Origin: Ophioderma brevispina
Lineage: Eukaryota; Echinodermata; Ophiuroidea; Amphilepidida; Ophiodermatidae
Assembly (NCBI GenBank): GCA_023653785.1
Contig: JAMKCH010005384.1
Coordinates: forward strand, 1 to 64,000
DNA length: 64,000 nucleotides
Direction of reading: 5' to 3'
Every line of letters starts with the position of its first letter. The first letter of the stretch is position 1. Below, in pieces: positions 37,144-49,759 of this stretch. The translations under genes and the position numbers were made by a program. The notes under the pieces are model-generated. The model worked only from the letters and a program-made list of their open reading frames with translations. It was not told where the DNA came from and searched no databases.

Positions 37144-37470
37144 CGGAATCATTTTAACCGAACATTCCTATCCCACAATGCACCAACTATTTGTTAAGAA
37201 TAGTAAAATAAATAGTGCATATAGACTCATGGTGTTTTGTGTCCTACGGTCATTTTTCTATGTCATAACTGGGCGAACACCGTTGGCTGTACATAACGTT
37301 TATCAGTAACGAGTACTCTTGATGGTTTTTAATTTTTGCGCCACAAAATGTGCGCGTAGTTAAAGGAGGCGCACTAAAACGCGAGCGTGCATGGAGTGAG
37401 ATTGTGGCATATCACTCGGTACATCGTTGGTGCATTGTGGGATAGGATTCGGTAATAACAAATGATTCCG
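37144..37470. mobile_element. 327 bp MITE with ~45 bp TIRs (duplication copy 1)
   Basis: Left end: CGGAATCATTT, then ACCGAACATTCCTATCCCAC and AATGCACCAAC. The right end is the inverse, GTTGGTGCATTGTGGGATAG, GATTCGGT and AAATGATTCCG. The centre contains ATAAATAGTGCAT and has no coding potential. Confidence 0.8.
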
Positions 37471-37550
37471 GAGAATGCCCAGGATCCACGATTTACACAA
37501 CCATGATGTGTATTTTCTAGGAAATTTTAGTGGTGCGTCCTATGGCTTGG

Positions 37551-37579
37551 AATAAAAACCACTCCAGAGTGGTTTTATT
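37551..37579. repeat. 29 bp near-perfect palindrome
   Basis: AATAAAAACCACTCCAGAG mirrors into TGGTTTTATT around CTCCAGAG. The second duplication copy repeats it at 40738-40766. No role can be assigned. Confidence 0.7.
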
Positions 37580-38152
37580 ACAAACTACTTGGTCTGTTTT
37601 TTCATTTCAGGTAAAGGTTAGGAACAAGCAATACAAACTGCAAAAATTAGTTTTGACAAAATCGAGGGCCACCCTTTATATGGAACATGTGACCAGTGTA
37701 CTTTTTTAATTTAAAGCAGATTTAATATTGGTAAATGTGTAAAATTATGAAACTTTTCCTCCATACAAAATGTTGCACTTCCCTGACGCTGGCATGATGA
37801 TGTAAGACTAAGAAAAAACTCAGTTACAAGAGATGGTAAAAAGATTATTGTGCATCCAAATATACTCAGACAACTCAGTGTCTTTTTCTTATCATTTGTG
37901 GTGGAATGATTTGGTATGAGTTATACCTGATCGAGGCTGAAGTGATAATCAAATATTGCGGATTTGTTTGCGGATGGTGTTGAAAACCAAAGCTTTCTAA
38001 GCAATATCACTTTCAAGGTAATCTATGAAGAGCAACGTGCCTTTTTCTTTTGGTGTCTTGTTTTCCTGTATGATAACATTGTACAATTCAGATGTTTCTT
38101 GGTTATTATGACTCTTTTAAACAACTTAAACGTTAATTGAATATGGAATGTC

Positions 38153-38230
38153 GGGATAGTTCAATCATTGTAGGAGAGATAAGCTCCTATTTGCATGCCA
38201 GAGAGCTGATCCTTAGTTCAACACCATTCC
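38153..38230 (+). repeat. tRNA-derived SINE head candidate
   Basis: GGGATAGTTCAATCATTGTA resembles a tRNA D-arm with an A box, and CTTAGTTCAACACC about 50 bases later resembles a B box. Between them ATGCCAGAGAG is typical of tRNA-like heads. The T-arm and acceptor stems do not pair well, so it is not a functional tRNA gene. Duplicated at 41340-41417. Confidence 0.4.
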
Positions 38231-40330
38231 AATAGGCGTATGAGCTTGTTGTTTAAATTGACGCCATGGTAATCATAGACGTAAACCAATAATAGAGAAA
38301 CCATGGAAGATTGAGCAGCAAAACATCTTCAGCTTAGCAATACACCAGTTTATATAAATAAAAGGTTATATGCCCATAAATCCAACACACTATTAATAAA
38401 TCATACCTAATATTAACCAAAGCACAGTTTGGTATATTATCAAGTGAGAAGATCGTTCTAAAGGATGTTAAATATCCCAGCAAATATATTAGAGGATAAC
38501 ATTGCCTGCGGCTTTGTAGAACAACGAGTAACAATTATTTTCGTCACATCATTTCACGAGGGTATTGATCAATAGGCAACTGCCGGGGAGGGACATAGCG
38601 GTCCTGATTGCCTTGTATTCTCCGGTAGCCGGTCCAGCCGACGCTTATTGGTGGGCAAGACCGGTTACCCAAAAAGCTCGTCGGAAACGAAGTAATTATG
38701 GTTCTAGGCTCATAAAGGAATAAAGTTATCCCAGTCGTATAATACATGCATACTAACTTAGAGTTCCCTCTTCAAAATTTTGAAATGGTCTATTTTGTCA
38801 AAAAAAACAGAAGCAAGAAAAAGGAGAAGAAAAAAAGAAGAAAGAAAGAAGAAAGAAGAAGAAGAAGAAGAAAGGCAGGAAGACGCGACAAATTATCAAC
38901 GACGTGAATTAAACCGAGGACATGCAAATTTCTACTATTCATGATCCAATCAAAAATTTGAAATGTGTAAGGTAACGTGATGTAAAGGAAACATGCCTGT
39001 GAATTCTCATCAGATTTTGTATTATTCATAAAAAAATGAAAGAAAACAGTAGTGTGCAAAGATAGTGAAGCTATTACAATTGTAAGTTGCAGGAGTTAAG
39101 TGTCCGTACGGATAGAATATAAAGCCTTACAATTACAATAGACTTCAGCATTGATTAAGATATACAGTTGTATCCTTTATGTGCACTTGTGGTATTATCA
39201 CTTGTACGGTTTCAGGCCTTCCGGAAATGTCCACATTTCTGTCTGTTTGTTTCTTAATTGATGTGTATTTTTATGTGTTGAATGAAAAAGTAAAGATCAC
39301 ATAGATGTGTTCTAGTATACGGATGTTCCAGTGTATAAAGAGGGACCCTCCCACCCACTTGCATTTCCAAAATCATACTCTTTTTTAACACGAAGAAAAC
39401 ATTTCCTGTTCCAGCAGCAAACTTTTCTTTAATGCCATCTCGATGTTGACGACCGGAAAAATGCTAAATATGGCACACACAGGCACAACCACTCCTCATA
39501 CCTATACTTGTAAGCGCTTTAAACCTCTAAGGTACCACCAGTTTGGTTACTTAGCGGTTATGTCATGGTTACGGAGCCAATCAGAGAAGAAAACTCTAAG
39601 GAACAGTTAGTAGAACATTGGGTTAAAAGACTTGCTTGCTTCAAGCTTTCCTTCAAGAACTTTCACGTAACATTCAGGAAACTTATATCAGCAACTTCAA
39701 AAGTTGCCTTACTTAAGGTCTGATAGTGTGCCCGAACTTGCCACGAGCGAAGAGCTAAAAACATGGGGACCTATGTCACATTCAATGTAATACATGCATG
39801 TAGGTCACGTCTACAAAACACCGAAGGTTCTTAATCCAAAACACGTTCCTTTCAATACTAAATTTAATGAAAACAAACCCTTTGAAGGCCTACATCCCTC
39901 ATCATATAACAACAGGGACAGGACGAGTAAAAACAAAAAGGCGGACTCGAAAGTAATGAGAAAAATATTTCATTACAAAAAACAACGACGTGGATGTAGA
40001 ACATGAAACGGAGTCTAGGGACACAGTACATTTTCAGCAAAAATGCAAAATTCCTCAAATTGAGAATAAGAGAGATAGATAGGGATTTGCACTGACTAAA
40101 TAGCTTTTACACCAAGGAATGCTCTAATAGCCCCACCTTGAATGAGCAAGGTTCAAGTCGAAGTCAGCTTCTTTCATTCCAGCCTTTCATTTGGAAGCCA
40201 AGAGTTGTCGTTGTTGTAATAGTTTAATTACAGCCAGGAAATCGAGAACCTTGGCAATGAATGATAACACAGGTGGTCATGGACCAGTCTGAAGGGTTTA
40301 AGGGTAATAACGTTGGAGCTGGGGTTCTAA

Positions 40331-40657
40331 CGGAATCATTTTAACCGAACATTCCTATCCCACAATGCACCAACTATTTGTTAAGAATAGTAAAATAAAT
40401 AGTGCATATAGACTCATGGTGTTTTGTGTCCTACGGTCATTTTTCTATGTCATAACTGGGCGAACACCGTTGGCTGTACATAACGTTTATCAGTAACGAG
40501 TACTCTTGATGGTTTTTAATTTTTGCGCCACAAAATGTGCGCGTAGTTAAAGGAGGCGCACTAAAACGCGAGCGTGCATGGAGTGAGATTGTGGCATATC
40601 ACTCGGTACATCGTTGGTGCATTGTGGGATAGGATTCGGTAATAACAAATGATTCCG
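40331..40657. mobile_element. 327 bp MITE with ~45 bp TIRs (duplication copy 2)
   Basis: Identical to 37144-37470; it was copied with the 3187 bp segment, not inserted independently. Confidence 0.8.
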
Positions 40658-41339
40658 GAGAATGCCCAGGATCCACGATTTACACAACCATGATGTGTAT
40701 TTTCTAGGAAATTTTAGTGGTGCGTCCTATGGCTTGGAATAAAAACCACTCCAGAGTGGTTTTATTACAAACTACTTGGTCTGTTTTTTCATTTCAGGTA
40801 AAGGTTAGGAACAAGCAATACAAACTGCAAAAATTAGTTTTGACAAAATCGAGGGCCACCCTTTATATGGAACATGTGACCAGTGTACTTTTTTAATTTA
40901 AAGCAGATTTAATATTGGTAAATGTGTAAAATTATGAAACTTTTCCTCCATACAAAATGTTGCACTTCCCTGACGCTGGCATGATGATGTAAGACTAAGA
41001 AAAAACTCAGTTACAAGAGATGGTAAAAAGATTATTGTGCATCCAAATATACTCAGACAACTCAGTGTCTTTTTCTTATCATTTGTGGTGGAATGATTTG
41101 GTATGAGTTATACCTGATCGAGGCTGAAGTGATAATCAAATATTGCGGATTTGTTTGCGGATGGTGTTGAAAACCAAAGCTTTCTAAGCAATATCACTTT
41201 CAAGGTAATCTATGAAGAGCAACGTGCCTTTTTCTTTTGGTGTCTTGTTTTCCTGTATGATAACATTGTACAATTCAGATGTTTCTTGGTTATTATGACT
41301 CTTTTAAACAACTTAAACGTTAATTGAATATGGAATGTC

Positions 41340-41417
41340 GGGATAGTTCAATCATTGTAGGAGAGATAAGCTCCTATTTGCATGCCAGAGAGCTGATCCT
41401 TAGTTCAACACCATTCC
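41340..41417 (+). repeat. tRNA-derived SINE head candidate, duplicate
   Basis: Identical to 38153-38230, carried by the tandem duplication. Confidence 0.4.
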
Positions 41418-42295
41418 AATAGGCGTATGAGCTTGTTGTTTAAATTGACGCCATGGTAATCATAGACGTAAACCAATAATAGAGAAACCATGGAAGATTG
41501 AGCAGCAAAACATCTTCAGCTTAGCAATACACCAGTTTATATAAATAAAAGGTTATATGCCCATAAATCCAACACACTATTAATAAATCATACCTAATAT
41601 TAACCAAAGCACAGTTTGGTATATTATCAAGTGAGAAGATCGTTCTAAAGGATGTTAAATATCCCAGCAAATATATTAGAGGATAACATTGCCTGCGGCT
41701 TTGTAGAACAACGAGTAACAATTATTTTCGTCACATCATTTCACGAGGGTATTGTATCTATCGGGGCTTTACCTGGAGCTTATTGGAGAACGACACGAGA
41801 CGCGAACACCGACACCAAGAAAATAAAAACAGTTATCTGATATTAAATCTCACGTCTCTACACTGCGAATCAATATAATTATGTATATTCTTCCATACTT
41901 GTAACCGCTTTAGGTCGTAATATATCAGATTGGTATGTAAAATTAACCATCCGTTAGAGTTGTTTTTTTTTTGTGCTATTTTGTGTTCTGTGGTTGTAAA
42001 GAATTTGACCCCCCAAAAACATGTGTAGGTTGTTACTATATTTATATATGTATGTTGTTAGATTTGACCTGTGGAGGTTGGACTCTAACTTATCGGGACA
42101 ACCAATAGGAAGACTGCTTTGGACTTAGATTCGAAATATTCATGTGTTGTGTGGTATGTAGTAATTGAAAATTAGTCAATAAAATAAAGATAGTAACCTA
42201 AAAAGCACATTCCAGAGATGGATCGGATTGTGCGTTTGATTTGCAGTAACTATTATGTATAGTATTACGTGCCATTGGATACTGTGTTATAAAAA

Positions 42296-42315
42296 AAATT
42301 CCGGATCCGGAATTT
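42296..42315. repeat. Perfect 20 bp palindrome
   Basis: AAATTCCGGATCCGGAATTT equals its own reverse complement. No recognisable function. Confidence 0.9.
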
Positions 42316-43799
42316 ATAACAAAATTGTGATTTCTATATTGAAGGGACATAGTTGAGCTAAGCTATTCACACAGTGAGTAGTATAGGGACAAGCATTATG
42401 TATATGCAAAAAAACACGATTTCTTTGAAAATTTTGAGGGGGGGCGCCCTCCTCGGGAAATCTCTGAGTCAGTATGTAAGCCACAGCCTTCACATTCTCA
42501 CCGAAGGTGAGCCCCGGGAAGGTCCATGATTGACAAGTTGCTCATAACGTAGTTGTTCCCTTTGTCTGATATATAAGAACAAATCGGACGTTATATTTTG
42601 CGAATTGGGTCACTATGAAACACAGATCGTTCACTCTATCTTTTAAAATATTGTGAAGGAAAGCTGCTACAATTATAGTTGTAAATGTTATTGAAATTTC
42701 ATTCGGGATTAAAGAAAAAAGGAATAAGCAAATATACCAGCGTTTGCATTAATTTGATTTCCTTTATTATTCCTTCTTGCTGTATTGAACACTGAGGAGA
42801 TAAAAGTTCCCTTGACGTGTTAAAATATTATTCAATTGACAATTATTTCGATTTTATAAAGGTTCTTGAAAGGGAATTTAAGCAAGATGTGGCTCGACAT
42901 GAGCTGCTCCTGTCAATACGCTAATGATAGCAAGAGCAGAGTCTTCTCTGTAAGTGTGTAGATTGTTAGTGCTCGAACTTGTGAATTTGATACGCATGGT
43001 AGGGACACCACATATTGAGAACGAAACTCACCCCAGAAACCTAAATTTGAAGACACCCATCACCATTTCCCGTCTAGGAATTTTGGAATTTCTCAAAATC
43101 TAGCACGTGAAACCTGATGTCTGAGTGGCAGTCTGTCCTTTAACATTACGTTATCTTTTCTGTGCCAAAAATTTTAACCCTGGGCGGTGTCTGATTTTTT
43201 AAAAAAAAGGATTCCCTTGAAAAGCGAACGTTGATAGTAGATTTCAATGATGGTAGAGTTATGGGCGGTGTTTGGACTTCGTCCATTATCAAAATAAGAC
43301 AAGAAATACCCAGAAAATCTTGATTTCGTTATCGCAATACAAAAGAGATCGGATTGAAAGAAAAACTGGCCAAACTACAAATAAAGTACTTGTTCACCCA
43401 GTCAATACTTGTATTTTATCCGAGTGAATGTGAGGTCATAGTGTGTTCTACCCCAGAATTGGTTCCCCTCCCAGAAACATTGCACCTACAACACCCCCCC
43501 ATCACACCCCGTTATCAAAAATTTGGAAGGCTCAGTAAATGTTGTGTGTCTGTTGTGGTAACGCAGAACCGTATTCATATTCATAAAGAGTGAGCTTTCA
43601 CCGGCTTGCAATGTGAAGAAATATTCATGGATTTAGTTTGAACTCCCGCTACGTTCGCTTTGACTATTGATTGGGATTGCAATGGCCCAACCGCTCAGGG
43701 TGTCTATCGTGGCTATAGAGCACATTCATATATACCCGGAGCGAAACAGCTAAAATGACCCTTTTATGATTCTGCTGCTTTTAGCCTATAACTCTTAAA

Positions 43800-43960
43800 C
43801 TTTACGTTGTAGATAGTACTTATAAACTATACCTTTTCCCTGGATCCTTGTGGTTAGACAAATGACATGGTTACTTTTCAAAAAAAAAAAACAACATGAT
43901 TGGATCAATTTAAAAATTTGACCCATGTACAAAATTGTCTGGCCCCTCTCCTTAAGGCAC
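43800..43960. mobile_element. Partial copy of the GTACAGGGG TIR family
   Basis: Has TAGTACTTATAAACTATACC, GGTTAC and TTTTAAAAATTTGACCCATG-like text, then TACAAAATTGTC, in the order seen at the right ends of the 12771-13410 and 53306-53813 elements. The left end was not located. Confidence 0.4.
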
Positions 43961-44644
43961 CATTGTGGCACTTAAGAATTATGTTTCAGGGGTTCTGTCA
44001 ACTCTGTCTACAATTTAATCATCTCAAACCTTTTGTACTGAGATGTTGTTACAAATGTAGGCAGAGCTCTGGGCTTAATACCACAAAAGACACGGACTAA
44101 AGTTTTACATACTAATCCCTCAATTCATACCTCCACCTACAAAAAAAGTAGAGGCTATCCACTATCAACTGGAATCGAGTATAGCAGATATTTCCTGCCG
44201 TTTCTATAGGCACCCAAAATAGATTTGTCCTATCTTTAGTGCGTTTAATTTTGTCTTCCTTACCCCTGAACCTTTTTAATCGTAAATTAACAAATACTGT
44301 ACACAGTAATTGCAATCGTGAAAATATATTAGAAATCTATTGATCTACCAAAATACCCTCCAAAACATATTAATATAGCATATTGAAAAAATAATAGACA
44401 TAGTAGCTAGACCTGCTTGATGCTATACTTCTAATCATTGTGCAAGCTTTTTCCGGCCTTTTGCAAATCACAGAAACGCAAGGCCTTTAATACATATATT
44501 GCATTAAAAATATTGAGACATAAACAATTCTGGAAAAATTGTGTTCAAACAAAATGACAATACATCAATATACGCTTTTACATTCGGATATCAAATTTTA
44601 TTTTTGGGTTAATAATCGTATAGAGAAGGAAATTTTTTGGAACT

Positions 44645-44770
44645 AATGGGCGTATGCATAAAAAAAAAGTAAATACTTATAGGACATAGTAAAAGTAAAA
44701 GCATTTGCTGTCAAGTAAAGTAAAAGTAAAAGCATATGATAGTATGCATAACCTTTACCTTTTACTTCGT
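44645..44770. repeat. Palindromic GTATGCATAAA element with AAAGTA repeats
   Basis: Starts ATGGGCGTATGCATAAAA and contains several AAAGTAAAAG units. Near the far end AGTATGCATAACC and CTTTTACTT are roughly inverse. The same terminal word, inverted, ends the related block in both 1.55 kb tandem units (near 46478 and 48035). Confidence 0.5.
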
Positions 44771-45544
44771 AGTAATGCTACGTGACTTGCCTCGTATTAC
44801 TTATTGAATCAGTAAATCCTTGTGTCAGGATATAGAACCCTGCACAAGAATGGCCATTAACTCATTATGAGTCCTCGCAAGATATGCTCCACCAGTTATC
44901 TAACAGACTTTCAATCGTTACCACAGCTGTAGATGACAATTATATGGTTATTTTGGTATGCCTGGGCATGTATGTGAGGACCAACCTCAAAAGATTTGAA
45001 ATAATAACCTTTCCGTAATTTAACTAACAATAAAATGAGCACATAATGTCATTATACTCTTCTTTGCTGGTACTCCTTCTGCTTTCTAATTGGTTAACTG
45101 CATAAACTCAGCCATTTGGATTGTAGGTTTTATGTATCGACACCATATTACTTACTGTCCATTTTTCATTTAGCTTAGACCTCGGGTTTAAATTAATATT
45201 AGAGAGGAGTAGTGTCGGGAGAAAACAACGTGAAAGAAAAGTGGGTATTTATCTAATTACCAACACAGATTTTTGAAGGTGCGTGCTGAAAAGGATTTCT
45301 TCAACCATTCTATTCCAATTCTGTGATTTTTGGCCAGCAATCGGCAAGGAATCGGAACCAGCCGAAAAATCGGATATGAGCATAAACTTTTTAAGGAATG
45401 TTCCATTATAAGATATGGTGTTGTAAAACGTTGCATCGCTTTTTGACAGTAGAAACATTGATCGATCCATCAACAGTGCTTTTAATGTTAAAATAGTGTC
45501 ATTTTATTCCCGGGATTTTGAATGTATAGTCAATCATTGCCCTG

Positions 45545-47088
45545 ATCAACATTTGTGTTATTAATGGTGTGTTTATAGATGAGGTGACATCAGTTACAAA
45601 ACGAAACTTAGTATGGTCTACTGACTGATCGAGGGCAAAGGAACTCACTACAGCTGCAGCATTAATCATGGCTTTTATACTAATCTGAGCGCGAATTTTA
45701 AAAGCTAAGCCCTACAGGTGCTCACGCATACCGCCGACAGCGCTTTGTTTCTTGCCCGGCGGTGATGTCACCATGGCACATCGCCGTCATAGTAAGTCTA
45801 TACAAAAATAACGTGGGCTTCAAATTTCTAAAGAAAATACAATAAATACATTCTTTGTAAGCTGTTTTAATAGAAGGACACAATATGAGGCAGGTCCGAC
45901 GCCAAGGTTTTATGGTCCGCTGATAGGATCGCATGGGATGCTTCATCTATAGCTCGCTTCCTACCCGGATATATTAATTACCAAGACCAACTCACACGTC
46001 ATTTGTTATAATGGTACCAGACGATGGTCAGATCATTTGGAACTTTGAGGGGAAAAAAGGTCAAATTTCAATATAATGTAGGTAAAAAGTTCATCAATAT
46101 TTTTGAAATTTAAAATTCTGTTGGGTAATTTCGTGAATACAAACTTTTCTTCACGATTTTCTCGCCACATCCACCTTCTCTAATATTAATATAAAACCGA
46201 GGGTCTAAGCTAATTGAATGGACCCTAGTAGTATACGGCCCCAAGGTCGCTCGTAGCGACCTGGGAATTTTTTCAAGCATTACTGGGAAAACTCTAGTAA
46301 ATACTTGGTTTTATGCATATCAATGGACGTATTTAAATTTCAAGTAAAAAGGGGTTGAGCAAGGCTAGTAGTAAAAGCTGTTAGTAAAAGCTTCACTAAA
46401 TTTTTGCATATCACATTGAAGTAAATACTTACAATTTGAAGTAAATAGTACTTACTACTTTATGGCATACGGGCCATGGGCTAATCCGTCTTCGAGTTTA
46501 TGGAGCACCATGAAGGTTGGAAAAGTGCAATGACAATAACGTGACTTAAAAAGAAATATGCTAGTTGAAAAGGAAAATAAACTTACCCCAGTCGCCAATC
46601 CATCGTGTTTAGTTGTATTCTAAAAGCGTTATCCAGACTAGACTCGGCGCTGCTTGGAAATGACAACAACAAAAGTAAAAAGAAAAAATAATTAGGACGG
46701 AGTAAAAATTTGAGTGTACTCCAATTAAGAACGATTGTACATTTGTGAACTACGATAATCATAAACACGCAGCGTACAAAACACTACACACTTAGCAAGC
46801 ACATAAATATAAATAAGGATACCAATCTACCCGGGAGGTTAACGGAATATTTATAACAAAACCAATGTTGCTTTTTGCGGTTGTTTGTAAGAAAGGGGGA
46901 AGATCAAATGTATACTTGTTTATTTTATTTTCATTGTCTTAGGTTTGGAGAAATGTACAAGTTAAAACATTCATTGCAAAATATTGCAGATACAAATCAA
47001 AGACAGATAACATTCTCATCAATATTACAAACCATATCAATGTTAATAAATGTAAAAGGTTAGCATCCGATGAAACTAATTTAATTCA
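45545..47088 (+). repeat. ~1.55 kb tandem duplication, unit 1
   Basis: Collinear with 47089-48640. Landmarks: CAACATTTGTGTTATT, CTCACGCATACCGC, GGCGGTGATGTCAC, the hairpin at 46241, AGTAGTAAAAGCTGTTAG, GGGCTAATCCGTCTTC, AACACTACACACTTA and GGTTTGGAGAAATGTACAAG. The copies differ by substitutions and many one-base length changes. The three junctions share ATCAAC. Confidence 0.85.
46241..46265. repeat. Hairpin, tandem unit 1
   Basis: AGGTCGCT and AGCGACCT pair around CGT, with CC/GG outside. The matching position of unit 2 carries a different but again self-complementary stem. Confidence 0.7.
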
Positions 47089-48646
47089 ATCAACATTTGT
47101 GTTATTCATGGGTGTTTATAGATGATGTGACATCAATGTTTAAAAACAGCAAACGTAGTACCTGGTCTACTGAATGATCGAGGGCAAAGGACATTCAATC
47201 GCTGCAGCATTAACAATGGGGCTTTCTTATTACTAATTGAGCGCGAATTTTAAAAGCACAGACCCTTTAAGGTGCTCACGCATACCGCATGACAGCGGTT
47301 GTTTCTTGCACGGCGGTGATGTCACATGGTACATCGACCGTCATAGTCTTAAAAATATGTGGCTTCAAACTTTCAAAGAAATACAAAATGACAATACATT
47401 CTTTGTAAGTCTTTTTAATAGAAGATGGACACCAATATGAAGCAAGGTCAGACAAGTTTTTGGTCCGCTGATATGGATCGCAGTGGGTATCGCTTCATCG
47501 ATAGTCGCTTCCTACCTCGTAATATATACCAAAGACCACCTCACAAGTCATTTGTTTGGTACCCACGATGGTCAGATCATTTGCAAACTTTGAGGGGAAA
47601 AGGTCAAATTTCAATAGATGTAGGGAAACTTCCATCATAGTTTTGAAATTTAAAAATTATGTGGGTAATTTCGTGCATACAAACTTTTTCTTTCACGATT
47701 TTCTCCCGGCACTAATACCTTCTCTAATATTAATTAAAACACCGAGGGTCAAGCTAATTGAATGGACAGTAGTAACGGCCAAGTAGCTCTGTAGCTACCT
47801 TGGAATTTTCACCCAAGCATCTACTAGGAACAAAAAAAACTCTAGTAAATTTCACTGGGTTTTTTATGCATATTCAATGGGAAGTATTTAATACTTTTCA
47901 AGTAAACGGTTGTTGAGCACAATGCTAGTAGTAAAAGCTGTTAGAAAAGACTTCTACTACATGTTATGCATATACATTGAAGCTAAATACTTACATTTTT
48001 AAGTAATAGTACTTATACTTTTTATGCATACGGGCCATTGGGCTAATCCGTCTTCCATTTTATGGAGCACCATGAGGTTGGAAAAGTGCCAGACAACTAA
48101 GTGACTTAAAAAAAGAAAATAGCTATTGAAAAGAACAACTTTTACCACCATTCGCCAATCATTTGTTTAGTTGTACTTCTAAAAGCTGTTATCCAGTATC
48201 TAGACTCGGCGCTGAAATGACAAACAAAAATGAAACAACTACATTAGGGGACTGTAAAATTTTATGTGTTACTCCCCTATAAGCAACGATTTTCACATTT
48301 GTGAACTACGAATATCATAAACACGCAGAGTACAAAACACTACACACTTAAGCAAGCACATAATAATATAAATCAGTGTACCAATCTACCGGTGAGGTTC
48401 AACGGATATATTTTTACAAACCAATGGGGCTTTTTGCGGTTGTTTGTAAGAAGATCACATGTATACTTGTTATTTATTTTCATTGTCTTAGGTTTGGAGA
48501 AATGTACAAGTTCAAACATTCATTTGCAAATATGCAGATACACAATCAATTACAGATAAAACTATCATCATCAATATACAGCCATTATCAATGTATAATA
48601 AATGTAAAAGGTTAGCATCCGATGAAACTAATTTAATTCAATCAAC
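47089..48646 (+). repeat. ~1.55 kb tandem duplication, unit 2
   Basis: Second copy of 45545-47088. It ends at ATCAAC (48641-48646), after which the sequence becomes TACAGGG and no longer matches. Short frames that contain FHCLRFGEMYK in both units come from the shared DNA and are not otherwise supported. Confidence 0.85.
47779..47803. repeat. Hairpin, tandem unit 2
   Basis: CCAAGTAGCT pairs with AGCTACCTTGG with one bulged base. It occupies the same position as the 46241 hairpin. Confidence 0.7.
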
Positions 48647-48958
48647 TACAGGGTGAACGAAAACACTACCCATTTTGAATCGGAAATTACTTCTCTTGTG
48701 AATATAGTATAATTTTAGGCTCAAGTGAAAATATAATCATTAAATTAAAATCGGGGATCCCGATTCTAATTACAAAATCGCTTCTTTTATGACAAATACG
48801 CAATTTTGAGCATTACCATTCGCAGGTATGGTTTACTAGGCAATTACATGTACCAACACATTGAACTGTGCAAAAATTGAGGACGTATTTTTTGTTAATT
48901 TGGATACATCTCTAGTGATATTGGCTTTAAGTGGTCATCGCAGCATACAGAACATTAA

Positions 48959-49755
48959 CACTTAAGTGACCAAGGGGTTTTACTCCCGTTAGTGCCTAAG
49001 GGGGGGGGGGGGGGGGGGTGAGGGTCCTTGGGGCCGAAGGGGGGGGGGGGGGAGGTTCCATGGTACCCCCCCCCCCTCAGGAAGCCACTTTCTCGAGGGA
49101 ATTTTTGTACGAAATTAATACCACATGTGAAGGATCATAAGGCAACCCCAAATCAGCAATAAAACATGAAATTTGTTATTTGGGCTGCAAATTAGGGGCA
49201 AAACATTGTTTCAAACCACGCGAAAATTCAAATGAGCCTTGCGCTTACATCAAACATTTTGAAAACTTATTTTATGTTGATATCTACTCTAGTACACCCA
49301 AATTACATATATTTAACACAAAACTTGCAGTTTGAGGGAGTCCTGTATTTTTTACGGTTGTTGCAAAATACACGTCATTTTCCCATAGACTTTGTACGAT
49401 GAAATTTGTTGTTTCAGCACAAAATGGTTTGATTATTTTTAATGTTACTAATAATTGTTTACTTATATGTATGAACATTTATCAGCAAAAAATTACTTTG
49501 GTTCTTTGATTTTAAAAAAAAAACATTCTCTGCTGACTTCCGTTAGTGCCGGGGGGGGGGGGGGGGGGGGTTCATGGGACCCTCACTAATTAACTCATTA
49601 ACGGCTTGGCCGATTTTATTATTTTTTGTATGAAAAGAAGCGCATTTAAAAGTCAGACAATTACAGAAAAAAATCGGCGAAAAAATCCCACGCGTAAAGC
49701 GGCCAGCGCGAAAACATATTTTGAAGGTCCATAGGAACCCGCGGTCACTTAAGTA
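48959..49755 (-). mobile_element. TTAA-flanked non-autonomous DNA transposon, copy 2
   Basis: TTAA lies at 48955-48958 and 49756-49759. The ends are CACTTAAGTGACC and the inverse of TACTTAAGTGACC. The body is the reverse complement of 20559-21317 by word order. G-runs of 11-21 bases lie at 49002-49019, 49040-49052 and 49550-49570, and a C-run at 49067-49077. No transposase frame. Confidence 0.8.
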
Positions 49756-49759
49756 TTAA

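Larger units (their letters stand above)
35381..38567 (+). repeat. 3187 bp tandem duplication, copy 1
   Basis: Every landmark reappears exactly 3187 bp later. The only difference noticed is C at 35402 against A at 38589. The left breakpoint, the middle junction and the right breakpoint share only the dinucleotide TG, so there is no long flanking repeat. The unit contains a polypurine tract, a 327 bp TIR element, a tRNA-like SINE candidate and no recognised gene. Confidence 0.95.
38568..41754 (+). repeat. 3187 bp tandem duplication, copy 2
   Basis: Second copy of 35381-38567. After TATTG at 41750-41754 the sequence changes from the copy 1 continuation (ATCAATAGG) to TATCTATCGGGG, which marks the right edge. 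The near identity means a very recent event or a false duplication from assembly. Confidence 0.95.
41755..45544. other. Stretch without a recognisable gene
   Basis: Contains a perfect 20 bp palindrome at 42296, a partial copy of the ACTATACC/GTACAGGGG element family near 43800-43960, and a palindromic GTATGCATAAA element at 44645-44770. Open frames are short and show no recognisable domain. Confidence 0.4.

Noticed and set aside
46875..48615. Similar small frames with FHCLRFGEMYK in both 1.55 kb units
   Set aside because: The resemblance is explained by the tandem duplication. The frames diverge immediately outside the shared dozen residues and length changes break them.
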